The translations under genes and the position numbers were made by a program. Shown here in pieces: positions 8,345-17,665 of a DNA stretch of 32,559 nt (within the stretch, counting starts at the first letter, position 1; every line of letters begins with the position of its first letter). This stretch comes from JAGOBX01 sp036733285 (GTDB taxonomy: Bacteria > JAGOBX01): contig DAINAU010000020.1 of the NCBI GenBank assembly GCA_036733285.1, positions 1 to 32,559 of the forward strand, given 5' to 3'. The notes under the pieces were generated by a model. That model made no database searches, had not been told where the DNA came from, and was given only the letters and a program-made list of their open reading frames with translations.

Positions 8345-9747
8345 GAATAGCTTTATATAATCCAATCGCTCCGGATATGAATACCACGCCTTCTCTCGGC
8401 TTGCTATATATTGCGGCAAAACTTGAAAAAGCTGGACATACGTCGTTTGTTTTTGACGAGCGTTTCAATAAAAACGCCGTTGCTGAAGTCATAAATTTTC
8501 AACCGCAAGTTTTAGGAATTACCTCTGTAACCGCTTCGTTTAAAAACGGATTATCGGCCGCTGAAAAAATAAAAAATAAATTGAAAGACATACGAATTGT
8601 TTTTGGAGGACCGCACGCCTCGGCTTTGCCTGAGCCGGTCGTTTCCGAGCCGCTTGTTGATTATGTTATGACCGGAGAATGTGAAAATTCCTTTCCTCAA
8701 TTATGCGAGGCGATTAATTGTAAGAATGAAACCGAGTCTGATTTGGAGAATATAAAAAATCTGACTTTTAAAACTAAAACCGGCGATAAAATAACGTCAA
8801 GCGTTCGGCGCGAAGAATTTTTAAATTCTGAAGAATTGGATTTATTGCCCTTTCCAGCGTTTCATTTAATGAATATCGACGCCTATTTCAATAGTCCTCA
8901 GGAACACGGTCTTTTTCAGAAAGGGAAACGGATTCTGCCTATAATGACGACGCGCGGCTGTCCGTTTACTTGCGATTACTGTTGCAGAATTATGGGAAAA
9001 ACTTTAAGAAAAAGAAGCGTTGGAAATATATTATCAGAAATTAAAACGTTAATCGGAAAATATGATATTGACGAATTGTATATTGAAGACGACAATTTTA
9101 CAGCCGATAAAAAAAGAGCTATTGAAGTTCTTGACGCTATAATACCGACCGGATTAAAACATATTAAATTCGCCAACGGGTTGAACGTTCAAATGATAGA
9201 CGAGGAGATTCTTATAAAAATGAAAGAAGCGGGAGCTTATTCATTATCGTTCGGCGTCGAATCCGGATGCGCGGAAACATTAAAAAAAATGAATAAAAAA
9301 ATAAACCTTGATTACGCCGAACATATTATTATGACAGCTAAAAAAATGGGATTTCTTGTCGGTTCAAACTGTATTATCGGGTATCCTGGAGAAACAAAAA
9401 AAGATATAAGAACTTCAATAGATTTTTTTATGAAACTCAAACTTGACAGTATGGCGATTGTGAATATAGTTCCTTTTCCCGGAACTGAAACGCGAAGGAT
9501 ATGCGAGGAAAAACAATATTTGACAGAAGAAGCCGCGGATTGGAATAATTATTATTTTTCAATAAATAACCCGATTCCTCTGATAAAGACCGAATATTTA
9601 AGCAAATCGGAATTAAAATCTGAAATTAACAGGGCATATTGGAAAATGTATTTTAATCCGGTTTGGTTTTTCAGAAATTTGAAACATTTGAGTTTAAAAA
9701 AAATTATTGCCGGCGCGAGGCAGTTGATTTTCAAGAGGTTTTTTTAA
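8341..9747 (+). CDS. B12-binding domain radical SAM protein (BchE-like architecture)
   Basis: 468 aa. Residues 1-130 form a cobalamin-binding-like Rossmann domain (VFGGPHASALPEPV region), apparently without the DxHxxG lower-ligand motif, as is usual in BchE-type enzymes. The radical SAM cluster is C207-x3-C211-x2-C214, followed by the barrel with a GVESG motif. Such enzymes catalyse methylations or ring and rearrangement reactions on unactivated carbons of lipids, tetrapyrroles or antibiotics. It is coupled by ATGA to the GT-C gene and closes the operon. The stop codon TAA lies inside a palindromic element (9744-9855), so the original C-terminus may have been changed by insertion. Confidence 0.8.
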   Translation: MRIALYNPIAPDMNTTPSLGLLYIAAKLEKAGHTSFVFDERFNKNAVAEVINFQPQVLGITSVTASFKNGLSAAEKIKNKLKDIRIVFGGPHASALPEPVVSEPLVDYVMTGECENSFPQLCEAINCKNETESDLENIKNLTFKTKTGDKITSSVRREEFLNSEELDLLPFPAFHLMNIDAYFNSPQEHGLFQKGKRILPIMTTRGCPFTCDYCCRIMGKTLRKRSVGNILSEIKTLIGKYDIDELYIEDDNFTADKKRAIEVLDAIIPTGLKHIKFANGLNVQMIDEEILIKMKEAGAYSLSFGVESGCAETLKKMNKKINLDYAEHIIMTAKKMGFLVGSNCIIGYPGETKKDIRTSIDFFMKLKLDSMAIVNIVPFPGTETRRICEEKQYLTEEAADWNNYYFSINNPIPLIKTEYLSKSELKSEINRAYWKMYFNPVWFFRNLKHLSLKKIIAGARQLIFKRFF

Positions 9748-9855
9748 CCCGAAAACTGCAATTGGATTTTGAAAAAGCGCTGAAAGTAAGGGAAAATAAT
9801 ATTGATGAGCGATTTTTCAAATGCGCAAATTTTTACGTTGCAGTTTTATAATTAA
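9744..9855. repeat. Palindromic intergenic element, copy A
   Basis: A degenerate copy of a family of about 111-116 bp. The left end reads TTAACCCGAAAACTGCA (9744-9760), followed by ggattttgaaaaagcgc (9764-9780). The right end holds the complementary tgcagtttt (9839-9847) and gcgatttttcaaa (9809-9821). The left end overlaps the stop codon of the B12 radical SAM gene (TAA 9745-9747). It could serve as a transcription terminator. Confidence 0.65.
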
Positions 9856-9887
9856 ATCCTTTTCCTTGAGTTGAAAAATTAAATTTA

Positions 9888-9915
9888 TTGCCTAAAAAAA
9901 TAAATAATGTATAGT
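9888..9915 (+). promoter_or_regulatory. Candidate promoter of the phosphorelay operon
   Basis: TTGCCT at 9888-9893 and TATAGT at 9910-9915 are separated by 16 bp. The predicted start near 9922 is only about two bases before the ATG at 9924, and no Shine-Dalgarno site is present, so the message may be leaderless or nearly so. Confidence 0.4.
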
Positions 9916-9923
9916 ATAAAACA

Positions 9924-12900
9924 ATGAAAATAAAAAATAAAATCATTATCATATTTTTTATTTCTTTTCTGTTAATACTATTTCTTGTTAATTATATTTC
10001 TCGAAAATACATTGAATCTGAAAATATAACTTCGATAAGCCAAAATTATAATATGCAATTGAGGCATATTGATTTTGCGATAACTCAATTTTTAACCGAA
10101 GTAGAATTTAAATTAGCCGCGCTCGTCGATAATCCCTCGGTCAGAAACCGTAACGACCGGAATTTTACAAATTTTTTAAATGCGGATTCTTCGGCATTTA
10201 AATATAATATCACAAAAGAAGAACAGAAAATAATAGATATTTTTCATTCTTTACAAAAACATAATCCATACATAAGTTCAGTGTATATGGGCAGAGAAAA
10301 CGGCTCGTTTGTCCGTTCGCATAAACGCTCGCAGCCGACGCAATATGATCCGCGGGAAAGACCATGGTATAAACTTGCCCGTCTGAACAAATCCAGAATC
10401 GTTCGCACGGCTCCGTATAAATCGGTAACGACTGACGATATAAATATTGCGACGGCGACTACTATAGAAGATTCGTCGGGAGAAATCTACGGAGTCGTCG
10501 GGATAGATATTACTTTAAAAAATTTGACGGATTATATTTCGGCGTTAAAATTCAACGGTTCAGGATTTATGCTCATATTTGACGAAATCTGCAATCCGTT
10601 GATTGCGGCGGATACCGTTTTTTTTTTAAATGCCGAAAATCGCGTCAATCTGTATTCGGATATAATAAAAAATATAAAAGGCGCGCAGTCGGATTTTTTT
10701 ACAACCGAATATTCGGGAAAAAAATATTATTGTTTTCATTATTTATCGGGAAAATCAGGATGGCAGTTATGCGTTATGATTCCGATGACGGATATTACCG
10801 GAAAAATCAACGAATATACAAAAAATATTCAATTTATAATATTATTCGCGTTTTTAATGCTGACTGCCGTTATTATTGTATGGAACAATAAAATATTAAT
10901 TACTCCTCTGGAAAAATTACGCGGTGCAGTCGCTGAAATTTATAAAACCGGCGAATTCGTAAAACTGGACGCGCCGCGCCGCAAAGATGAAATCGGGGAT
11001 TTGATAAAAGCTTTTAATTCAATGATTGATTCGCTTGAAAAAAAAGGAAAAGCCCTTAAATTTTCCGAGGAACAGTTTAAACGTATTTTTGACAATACGC
11101 TTGAAGGCATTTTCAGAATCGGCAAAGACGGGCTGATAGTCGACGCGAATGAAGCGTTTAAGAAAATTTTTATGTTTGAAAATAATCAATTAGCGTCAAG
11201 GGAATTCGCAGGATTATTCGTTGAAAAAGAAAAATTTGAAGAACTTATGGAATCGCTAAAAAAAAACGGGAGTACGAGAGATTTCGAATGCGCTTTTTTC
11301 AGAGCTTCAGGCAGGATTTTTTATGCTTTGCTTAGCGTTTATTCGTTTCCTGAAGATTCGAATGTTTTATGCGAAGGTTTGATAATAGATATTTCCGAGC
11401 ATAAACGAAAAGAACTGTCTTTGTTGAAAGATAAGGAAAATATAGAATCAAGATTTTGGAAACTTATACAATGTATGGGCGAAGGTTTTGCGTATACCGA
11501 TTCAGAAGGGTCTATTGAATACTTGAACGAAAAAACCGCCGTTATTTTTGACGCGGCTCAGTCTGAGATAACCGGAAAAAAAATCGAGAATTTTATAAAT
11601 GAAACAGATTCGGAAAAATTTCAAAAATATATGAATTCGCTAAAGGAAGACAAATCGCAATTTTCCATTGAGGTAACCCGCGCCGATAATAATTCCGAAA
11701 AAAAGTATATCCTTCTTACGGCGCGGACAGTAATGGACGACGCGGAAATTAGCGGATATGTTTTTATAATCACCGACATTACTTATTTAAAAAAAATCGA
11801 GAATGAACTGCGCAAGGCTAAAGAAGAAACCGAGCTTGCAAATTCCGTAAAATCGGTTTTTGTGGCAAATGTAAGCCATGAAATCCGCGCTCCTATGAAC
11901 GCTATCATAGGACTGACATATCTTACGCTGCAAACGGAACTCGACAAAGAACAACGTAAAAATCTTGAAAATATCAACGCCGCTTCAAAATCATTATTGC
12001 GTATAATCAACGATATTCTCGATATAAGCAAGATAGAAGCGGGAAAAATCGAGATTGAGAATATCGAGTTTTCTCCCGATAAACTGATTGAAAATGTGTC
12101 GACTATAATTTCGGTAAAAAGCAAGGAAAAAGAAATCGAGTTTCTGACTCATATCGCTTCAGAAGTCCCTAAAACGCTTATCGGCGACAGTTACCGTCTC
12201 GAACAGGTACTCATCAATTTATTGAATAATTCCGTGAAATTCACTGAAAAAGGAGAAGTTAAACTTCTTATAACCGCAACCTCCGATTCGGAAAAAAAAT
12301 GTTCGGTAAAATTTGAAGTGACCGATACCGGTATTGGAATGACTAAAGAACAACTTTCCAAGCTGTTAAAACCTTTCAGTCAGGCTGATTCAAGCTCATC
12401 AAGAAAATACGGAGGCGCGGGACTCGGACTCGCTATAAGCGCTCAGTTAATAAATTTAATGGGCGGCGATTTAACGATTAAAAGCGAATTGAATAAAGGA
12501 ACTCAATTTTCCTTTATGATTACTTTTGAAAAAAGCGGCAAACAGGCGTTGAAACATCCGCAGGTTTTTAAAAATAAAAGAGCTCTCGTTATTGACGATA
12601 ATTTCTCCGCGAAAAAAATAATGCGCGAGATTTTACAGTCGTTTTCAGTCGACGTTACTCTCGCTTCTTCCGGACAAGCCGGAATAGACGAACTTGTTCA
12701 ATCAATTCAGGACGGACGAATTTACGATATTATTTTTATCGATTGGAAAATGCCCGCTATGAACGGAATTGAAACTGCCGCTAAAATAAATTCAATATTT
12801 GAAAAAAGAAAAAGACCGGTAATCGCTTTGTTTTCCGCATACAACAAAGAAAAACTGATTGACGATTCAAAAGGTTTGAATATAAATTATTATATTGCTA

Positions 12901-13388
12901 AACCTGTTAACCGTTCGATAATATTCGATTGTATGTCCGGTTTTTTTAGCGAAGAGTCAAGCGGAATTTCACGCGAGACATTGAAAAATATGAAATTTAG
13001 CGGCGAATTGCTCGCCGATAAAGATTTCTTGATTGTGGATGATAACGAGATAAATCTTGAGATAAGTTCAAAACTGCTGTTGTCAATGAATGCGGCAAAT
13101 GATAAGATTATAACCGCAAAAAACGGCATAACCGGTTTGAGTATTGCCTTAAAAAATAAGTTCGCCTGCGTTTTGCTTGATATACATATGCCTGAAATGG
13201 ACGGATATCAATTGGCGCGCGAACTGAGGAAAAACGAATATTATAAAAATATTCCTATAATTGCGATGACGGCGGACGCTTCGGAATCCGATAAAAATAA
13301 GTGCGTTGAAGCGGGAATGAACGCTCATATTTCAAAACCGATTATTCCCGAAGTTTTTATGGAAACAATTTTAAAAGTCTTAAGCTGA
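9924..13388 (+). CDS. Hybrid histidine kinase: dCache-HAMP-PAS-PAS-HisKA-HATPase-REC-REC
   Basis: 1154 aa membrane sensor. TM1 is at about 7-24. A periplasmic dCache-type domain with the YDPRERPWY signature leads to TM2 near 300-320, then HAMP, two PAS domains (about 383-495 and 505-625), HisKA with H652 in SHEIRAPMNAIIG, a full HATPase (N-box, DTGIGM, GGAGLGLAIS), and two receivers. Receiver 1 has D940 (FIDWKMP), with serine instead of threonine in its switch position. Receiver 2 has D1086 (LLDIHMPEMDG). No HPt domain is present, although hybrid kinases with two receivers usually pass phosphate on through one; the following gene encodes it. It probably senses a small extracellular ligand. 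The stop lies 14 bp before the next gene. Confidence 0.92.
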   Translation: MKIKNKIIIIFFISFLLILFLVNYISRKYIESENITSISQNYNMQLRHIDFAITQFLTEVEFKLAALVDNPSVRNRNDRNFTNFLNADSSAFKYNITKEEQKIIDIFHSLQKHNPYISSVYMGRENGSFVRSHKRSQPTQYDPRERPWYKLARLNKSRIVRTAPYKSVTTDDINIATATTIEDSSGEIYGVVGIDITLKNLTDYISALKFNGSGFMLIFDEICNPLIAADTVFFLNAENRVNLYSDIIKNIKGAQSDFFTTEYSGKKYYCFHYLSGKSGWQLCVMIPMTDITGKINEYTKNIQFIILFAFLMLTAVIIVWNNKILITPLEKLRGAVAEIYKTGEFVKLDAPRRKDEIGDLIKAFNSMIDSLEKKGKALKFSEEQFKRIFDNTLEGIFRIGKDGLIVDANEAFKKIFMFENNQLASREFAGLFVEKEKFEELMESLKKNGSTRDFECAFFRASGRIFYALLSVYSFPEDSNVLCEGLIIDISEHKRKELSLLKDKENIESRFWKLIQCMGEGFAYTDSEGSIEYLNEKTAVIFDAAQSEITGKKIENFINETDSEKFQKYMNSLKEDKSQFSIEVTRADNNSEKKYILLTARTVMDDAEISGYVFIITDITYLKKIENELRKAKEETELANSVKSVFVANVSHEIRAPMNAIIGLTYLTLQTELDKEQRKNLENINAASKSLLRIINDILDISKIEAGKIEIENIEFSPDKLIENVSTIISVKSKEKEIEFLTHIASEVPKTLIGDSYRLEQVLINLLNNSVKFTEKGEVKLLITATSDSEKKCSVKFEVTDTGIGMTKEQLSKLLKPFSQADSSSSRKYGGAGLGLAISAQLINLMGGDLTIKSELNKGTQFSFMITFEKSGKQALKHPQVFKNKRALVIDDNFSAKKIMREILQSFSVDVTLASSGQAGIDELVQSIQDGRIYDIIFIDWKMPAMNGIETAAKINSIFEKRKRPVIALFSAYNKEKLIDDSKGLNINYYIAKPVNRSIIFDCMSGFFSEESSGISRETLKNMKFSGELLADKDFLIVDDNEINLEISSKLLLSMNAANDKIITAKNGITGLSIALKNKFACVLLDIHMPEMDGYQLARELRKNEYYKNIPIIAMTADASESDKNKCVEAGMNAHISKPIIPEVFMETILKVLS

Positions 13389-13402
13389 CGCGGAAAAAAA
13401 CT

Positions 13403-16400
13403 ATGAAAAATCTATTATTCAAGTTAAGCTTGGTTTTTTTGGTTATTCTGACAATATGCGGCATGAATTATTTAATTGGATTATATAATGCCTCGGCAGA
13501 TTCAAACAACAAGAATCTGTTAATGGATTTGAAAATTAAAACCGAAGATTTTTTTTATAATGCGTTTAATTTGAATTCAATTATCGCTTCCGAACAATCT
13601 GTAAAAAACTGTTTGCTCAATTTTGACGCTCGGTCGAATTATCAAAAAAAATATTCTGAAAAATATGACGTCTCGGGTCCCTTAGCTCATAATTCGGGAC
13701 TTGAGTTTTTTGTTGATATTCAAAAAAAATATCCGTTTATCGAATTGATTTTTTTGCAGGATTTAGACGGACGGCAGCGCGCCCGCAGTTTTGGCGCGCT
13801 CGGAATCAGAAAAGATAGGTGGTGGTTTAAGAGATATTTTGATAAAATTTATTCTCCTTTCATCTCCAAATCGTATTATTCAAAAACAGGCGATATTCCG
13901 GTTGTCTCAATATTCCATACGATTATGAATGATAATGTCCCGATAGGCGTGTTGGGAATGGACGTCAACTTAAAAAGGTTGACGCAAAAATTTTATGATT
14001 TCTGCAAATATAAAGAAAAAGTTTTTTTCCTTATTGATAACGAAGGAATCATTATAGCGCATCCGGATACTTCTACGCTTTCTGAAATTTACAGTTTAAA
14101 AAAATTGCAGAAAGAAGGTCTTATAAAGGATGAAAAAGGCGGAACCTTTCAGGAACTCGAAGGCTATCATAAAACCCGTAATTTTTTGTTAAACTGGGAT
14201 AAACGGTTTATTGAAATTACTGAAAAAATTTTGAGCGGCGGTTCCGGAACATATTCCGGCGTTTTAATTGAAGATAAGCGTTATACGGTATATTTTGATA
14301 AAATAAAAATGCCGGGCGAAAAATTCGAAGGCGGCGGAGAAAATTTTTTCGGGATTGTATTGTTGAATCCCGAACCTCCTTTTTATTTTACCTTGCTATT
14401 AAACGGATATTTTATATCAACTGTTTTGGTTTTCGCATTTATTATTTTATATTTTATTTTAAAAAAATATTTTATGGAATCGGCGCTGGAGAGGTTTAAA
14501 GCGATTCTTATTAAGAACGATATTAATTTTAAGTCTGCAGATTCGATTGAAAAGGCTGCCGGCGAGTTTGAAAAAATCTTATCGGAAAACAATAAATACA
14601 GGGGATTTGAAGAATCTAAACTGCGAAACGAACTAGCAAACGCCGGAAAAATTGAAACTCTTGAAAAAAATATTGATTTGTTAAACTTAGATTATTTCAA
14701 ATTGAAAAACGAGATTTTCCAATTTAAATCAGCTTTAGATAATTGTATGTTTGCGGTTGCGATAACCGGCGTCAACGGAAACATATTGTATGTAAATAAA
14801 TCTTTTGAAATATTGACCGGATATAAATCAGAAGAAATAATCGGCAAGAATCCAGCGCTATTAAAAACAGGGTCTCATTCTCAAATTTTTTATAAAGAAA
14901 TGTGGGATACCATATTGTCCGGCAAGATATGGCGCGGGGAGATTTTCAATAAACGCAAAAGCGGCGACTCTTACTGGGAATATATGACAATAACCCCGTT
15001 ATATGACGATAAGGGCGACAAAATTTTGTTTTTTTTGGCTGTCAAAGAGAATATTACTGAAAAAAAAAGCAAACAGATTGAGATTGAAAACAAGCGGCAG
15101 ACGGAAATTAAGTTTTATAAAGAGCAACTTGAGTTTGTGTTTAGAGTTCTTAAGGAATTTAAAACTGTTATCGAACCCGTATTGAAACCGGACCGTAAGT
15201 TTAATCAGAAAGAACTGGATAATCTGGCTAACATAATTGGCGTTAATACTTCGATGATAAATGAAATGCTCGAATATTCATATAAAGATTTATCGGTTGA
15301 ACGGTTGAAAGAAGAAAATTTCAAGGCGTCGGACGAACTTGATAAACTAAAAAAATTTATAGGTTTGAAAATTAAAGACGATTCCATATCGTTTAATATT
15401 TCATATCCCGCGGAATTCCGCGGAAAAATCAGAGGTTATTTCAATTGTATTTATCAGGCGGTAATAATACTTACTGATTTTTTTCTGATTCATACAAAAG
15501 AAGGAAATATCGCGTTGAGCGCGGATATCGCGTCTGAAACAGATAACAAAATTTTTATCAAATTTATGTTGAACTGGAATATTTATTCTTGCAATACCGC
15601 GTTTATATCTGAAAACTGCGCAGCAAATAAGACTGCCGAAGAGCTTAATCAATATTGGCATATTTTTTACGTCAAAAAACTTCTTGAAATCATCGGGTCG
15701 GAATTGTTTGTTGAAAAAAATAATGACAATTCATATTTGTTTGATTTCTGCGCCGAATTTAAAAAATGCGTTTTAGAAGAAGGAGACCGGAGTTCTGGAC
15801 GGATTGAATTTGAAACGGACGATATTAAAGACAGATTATTGATTCTTGAGAATATTGATTATTCTCACGGATTGCGAATGGTTAATAATAATATTGAAGT
15901 CTACTGCAGGATACTTAAAATGTTTTATGATAGAAATGAAGAACATTTAAAAATTCTTGAAAATTTTTCTGCGGTCAGTCCCGTTAAAATCCGTGAAATT
16001 ATTCATACAATAAAAGGTTCGTCGGCAAATATCGGCGCTGAAAAACTTTTTATTAGCGCGAAAAAAATTTTGGATAAAATAGAACCCGTGTCAAATGTTG
16101 AAATAACCGAATTTATCGGCGAATTAAAAACGGCGCGCGCTTCGATTAATAAATTTTTAGAGGCGGAAGCTAATATAATCGAATCGCGGGAATGCGAAAA
16201 AATCAATTTGCCGGTTAATAAAAATTATTGTATGGAGGATATGGCGAAACTGCTTGAATTATTGAAAAATTTTAACGCCGAATCATTGCCGCTTTTTAAC
16301 AATATTTCTTTAAAATATGATTTTAAAGATTTTGAATATGAAATTCTTTCTATTCGAAGGCTGATTTTTTCGTATTCTTTTGAAGAATGCGTTGTATTAG

Positions 16401-16450
16401 TCGAACGATTTATTGAAAAATTGAAATTGATGAACGGAGGTCGAGTATGA
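13403..16450 (+). CDS. dCache-PAS pseudo-histidine-kinase with active HPt domain
   Basis: 1015 aa. TM1 (about 7-26), a dCache-like periplasmic domain (a GIIIAHPD segment is typical) and TM2 (about 330-352) are followed by a PAS domain (about 440-560). Residues 565-800 can be aligned with HisKA plus HATPase, because stretches such as MINEMLEYSYKDLSVERL and the C-terminal KKLLEIIGSELFVEK match the usual dimerisation and ATPase segments. However, the H-box histidine, the N-box asparagine and the glycine boxes are all missing. A canonical HPt follows with H868 in IREIIHTIKGSSANIGA, then a C-terminal domain often found after HPt modules. It is probably a kinase-dead partner that receives or relays phosphate between the flanking receiver proteins. 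It ends in an ATGA overlap. Confidence 0.85.
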   Translation: MKNLLFKLSLVFLVILTICGMNYLIGLYNASADSNNKNLLMDLKIKTEDFFYNAFNLNSIIASEQSVKNCLLNFDARSNYQKKYSEKYDVSGPLAHNSGLEFFVDIQKKYPFIELIFLQDLDGRQRARSFGALGIRKDRWWFKRYFDKIYSPFISKSYYSKTGDIPVVSIFHTIMNDNVPIGVLGMDVNLKRLTQKFYDFCKYKEKVFFLIDNEGIIIAHPDTSTLSEIYSLKKLQKEGLIKDEKGGTFQELEGYHKTRNFLLNWDKRFIEITEKILSGGSGTYSGVLIEDKRYTVYFDKIKMPGEKFEGGGENFFGIVLLNPEPPFYFTLLLNGYFISTVLVFAFIILYFILKKYFMESALERFKAILIKNDINFKSADSIEKAAGEFEKILSENNKYRGFEESKLRNELANAGKIETLEKNIDLLNLDYFKLKNEIFQFKSALDNCMFAVAITGVNGNILYVNKSFEILTGYKSEEIIGKNPALLKTGSHSQIFYKEMWDTILSGKIWRGEIFNKRKSGDSYWEYMTITPLYDDKGDKILFFLAVKENITEKKSKQIEIENKRQTEIKFYKEQLEFVFRVLKEFKTVIEPVLKPDRKFNQKELDNLANIIGVNTSMINEMLEYSYKDLSVERLKEENFKASDELDKLKKFIGLKIKDDSISFNISYPAEFRGKIRGYFNCIYQAVIILTDFFLIHTKEGNIALSADIASETDNKIFIKFMLNWNIYSCNTAFISENCAANKTAEELNQYWHIFYVKKLLEIIGSELFVEKNNDNSYLFDFCAEFKKCVLEEGDRSSGRIEFETDDIKDRLLILENIDYSHGLRMVNNNIEVYCRILKMFYDRNEEHLKILENFSAVSPVKIREIIHTIKGSSANIGAEKLFISAKKILDKIEPVSNVEITEFIGELKTARASINKFLEAEANIIESRECEKINLPVNKNYCMEDMAKLLELLKNFNAESLPLFNNISLKYDFKDFEYEILSIRRLIFSYSFEECVVLVERFIEKLKLMNGGRV

Positions 16451-17508
16451 TGATTTCAAAAAAACCGGTTTTATTGATAGTCGACGATTCGCCTGAAAAT
16501 ATCGAAGTTTTGCGGAATATATTGAGCGATGATTATGTTATCAAAGTCGCCACAAGCGGCGAAACGGCTCTGCATATCTGCAACCAGCCGGCGAAACCTG
16601 ATTTGATACTGCTTGACATTATTATGCCGGGTCTTAACGGATACGAAGTTTGCAAAATCTTAAAAAATCAGCATACTACCTGCGATATTCCCGTAGTGAT
16701 AATTTCAGCAAAAAACCGGACTGCGGATGAAATCAAAGGACTTAATATAGGAGCTCTCGATTATATACCGAGACCTTTTGAACCCGAGATAGTTAAAATG
16801 CGCGTGCGAAATATCCTTGCGCTTGTGGAAGCGAATAATCTGAAAGAAGATATAAATAATTTATTGAAACACGACGCCCGCACTCCGCTGTTTGTTATAT
16901 TGCTGAGCGCCCGCGACGCTCTTAAGGAAATTGATAATATCGAAACGGTTAAATCGGATTTGAATATTATTATTGAACACGCGGAAACCATTAATTCAAT
17001 GATGAATGTCTCGCTTGAACTCTATAAAATCGAACGAGGCGTGTTTAATTTTGAGCCTAAAAAAATTGATTTAAAAGACGCTATAGGCAAAGCGACCGCA
17101 AGCATCGCTAAAATCTCTTCGCTTAGAAATATTTGTATTGAACTAGACGAATTTGACGAATATTATAAGATAACCGGAGATATGCTTCTTTTATATTCTA
17201 TTATCGCAAATCTTTTAAAAAATGCGGCTGAGGCGTCGCCTGAAAATGAAAAAATAGTAATTCGCTGCAAAAGAATTGAAAACTCGAAGATTTTACTTTC
17301 GATTACAAACAAGGGATTAATTCCCGAAAAAATCCGAACAAATATTTTTCATAAACATATTACCTGCGGCAAAAAAAAAGGTTCGGGACTTGGATTGTAT
17401 TCAGCCCGACTTATGCTTGAAGTTATGAAAAGCAGCATTTCTTTTGAATCTGATATTCCAAATCAGAAAACGACGTTCAATCTGATTTTTAACGAATCTA
17501 AAGAATAA
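16447..17508 (+). CDS. Receiver-histidine kinase protein (REC-HisKA-HATPase)
   Basis: 353 aa and soluble. The N-terminal receiver has the acidic pair VDD near residue 12-14 and phospho-acceptor D57 (LLDIIMPGLNG). Its usual conserved lysine before PF is arginine (R109 in IPRPFEP) and its switch residue is serine. The kinase half has H142 in KHDARTPL, an N-box (NLLKNAAEASP), a modified D-box (ITNKGLIP) and a G2 box (GKKKGSGLGLYSARL), as in a known class of REC-linked kinases. It begins with ATG overlapping the upstream stop, with GGAGGT at 16437-16442. It is a likely end point or feedback arm of the three-gene relay; no DNA-binding output is present. Confidence 0.88.
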   Translation: MMISKKPVLLIVDDSPENIEVLRNILSDDYVIKVATSGETALHICNQPAKPDLILLDIIMPGLNGYEVCKILKNQHTTCDIPVVIISAKNRTADEIKGLNIGALDYIPRPFEPEIVKMRVRNILALVEANNLKEDINNLLKHDARTPLFVILLSARDALKEIDNIETVKSDLNIIIEHAETINSMMNVSLELYKIERGVFNFEPKKIDLKDAIGKATASIAKISSLRNICIELDEFDEYYKITGDMLLLYSIIANLLKNAAEASPENEKIVIRCKRIENSKILLSITNKGLIPEKIRTNIFHKHITCGKKKGSGLGLYSARLMLEVMKSSISFESDIPNQKTTFNLIFNESKE

Positions 17509-17588
17509 GATTTGTTCTTATTCCGAAGCCGAATTTCAAAACAGTATTATCACAACGAATCGCATATTCCCTCTCAAATCAAATTTTA

Positions 17589-17602
17589 TTGACTAAAGTC
17601 AA
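17589..17602. promoter_or_regulatory. CRP/FNR-family operator (HcpR-type), TTGAC-N4-GTCAA
   Basis: TTGACTAAAGTCAA is a perfect palindrome in its TTGAC/GTCAA arms. From memory of comparative genomics, this is the core consensus reported for HcpR, a CRP/FNR-family regulator of hcp and ferredoxin-like genes in several anaerobes. Its centre (17595.5) lies at -41.5 relative to the start predicted from TATAAT at 17625-17630, the classic class II activator position. Confidence 0.75.
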
Positions 17603-17624
17603 GGCGTTATCGCTCAAAATATTG

Positions 17625-17630
17625 TATAAT
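17625..17630 (+). promoter_or_regulatory. -10 element of the ferredoxin-like gene
   Basis: Perfect TATAAT. No good -35 hexamer occurs 16-18 bp upstream, which fits an activator-dependent promoter served by the palindrome at 17589-17602. The predicted start near 17637 gives a 29-nt leader containing AAGGAG (17651-17656). Confidence 0.7.
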
Positions 17631-17665
17631 GAAGGCATAATACAAAATTGAAGGAGTAAAACAAA

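Noticed and set aside
9748..9851. Short open reading frame through the start of the intergenic region after the B12 radical SAM gene.
   Set aside because: It runs through repeat copy A in a different frame from the real gene and has no ribosome site.
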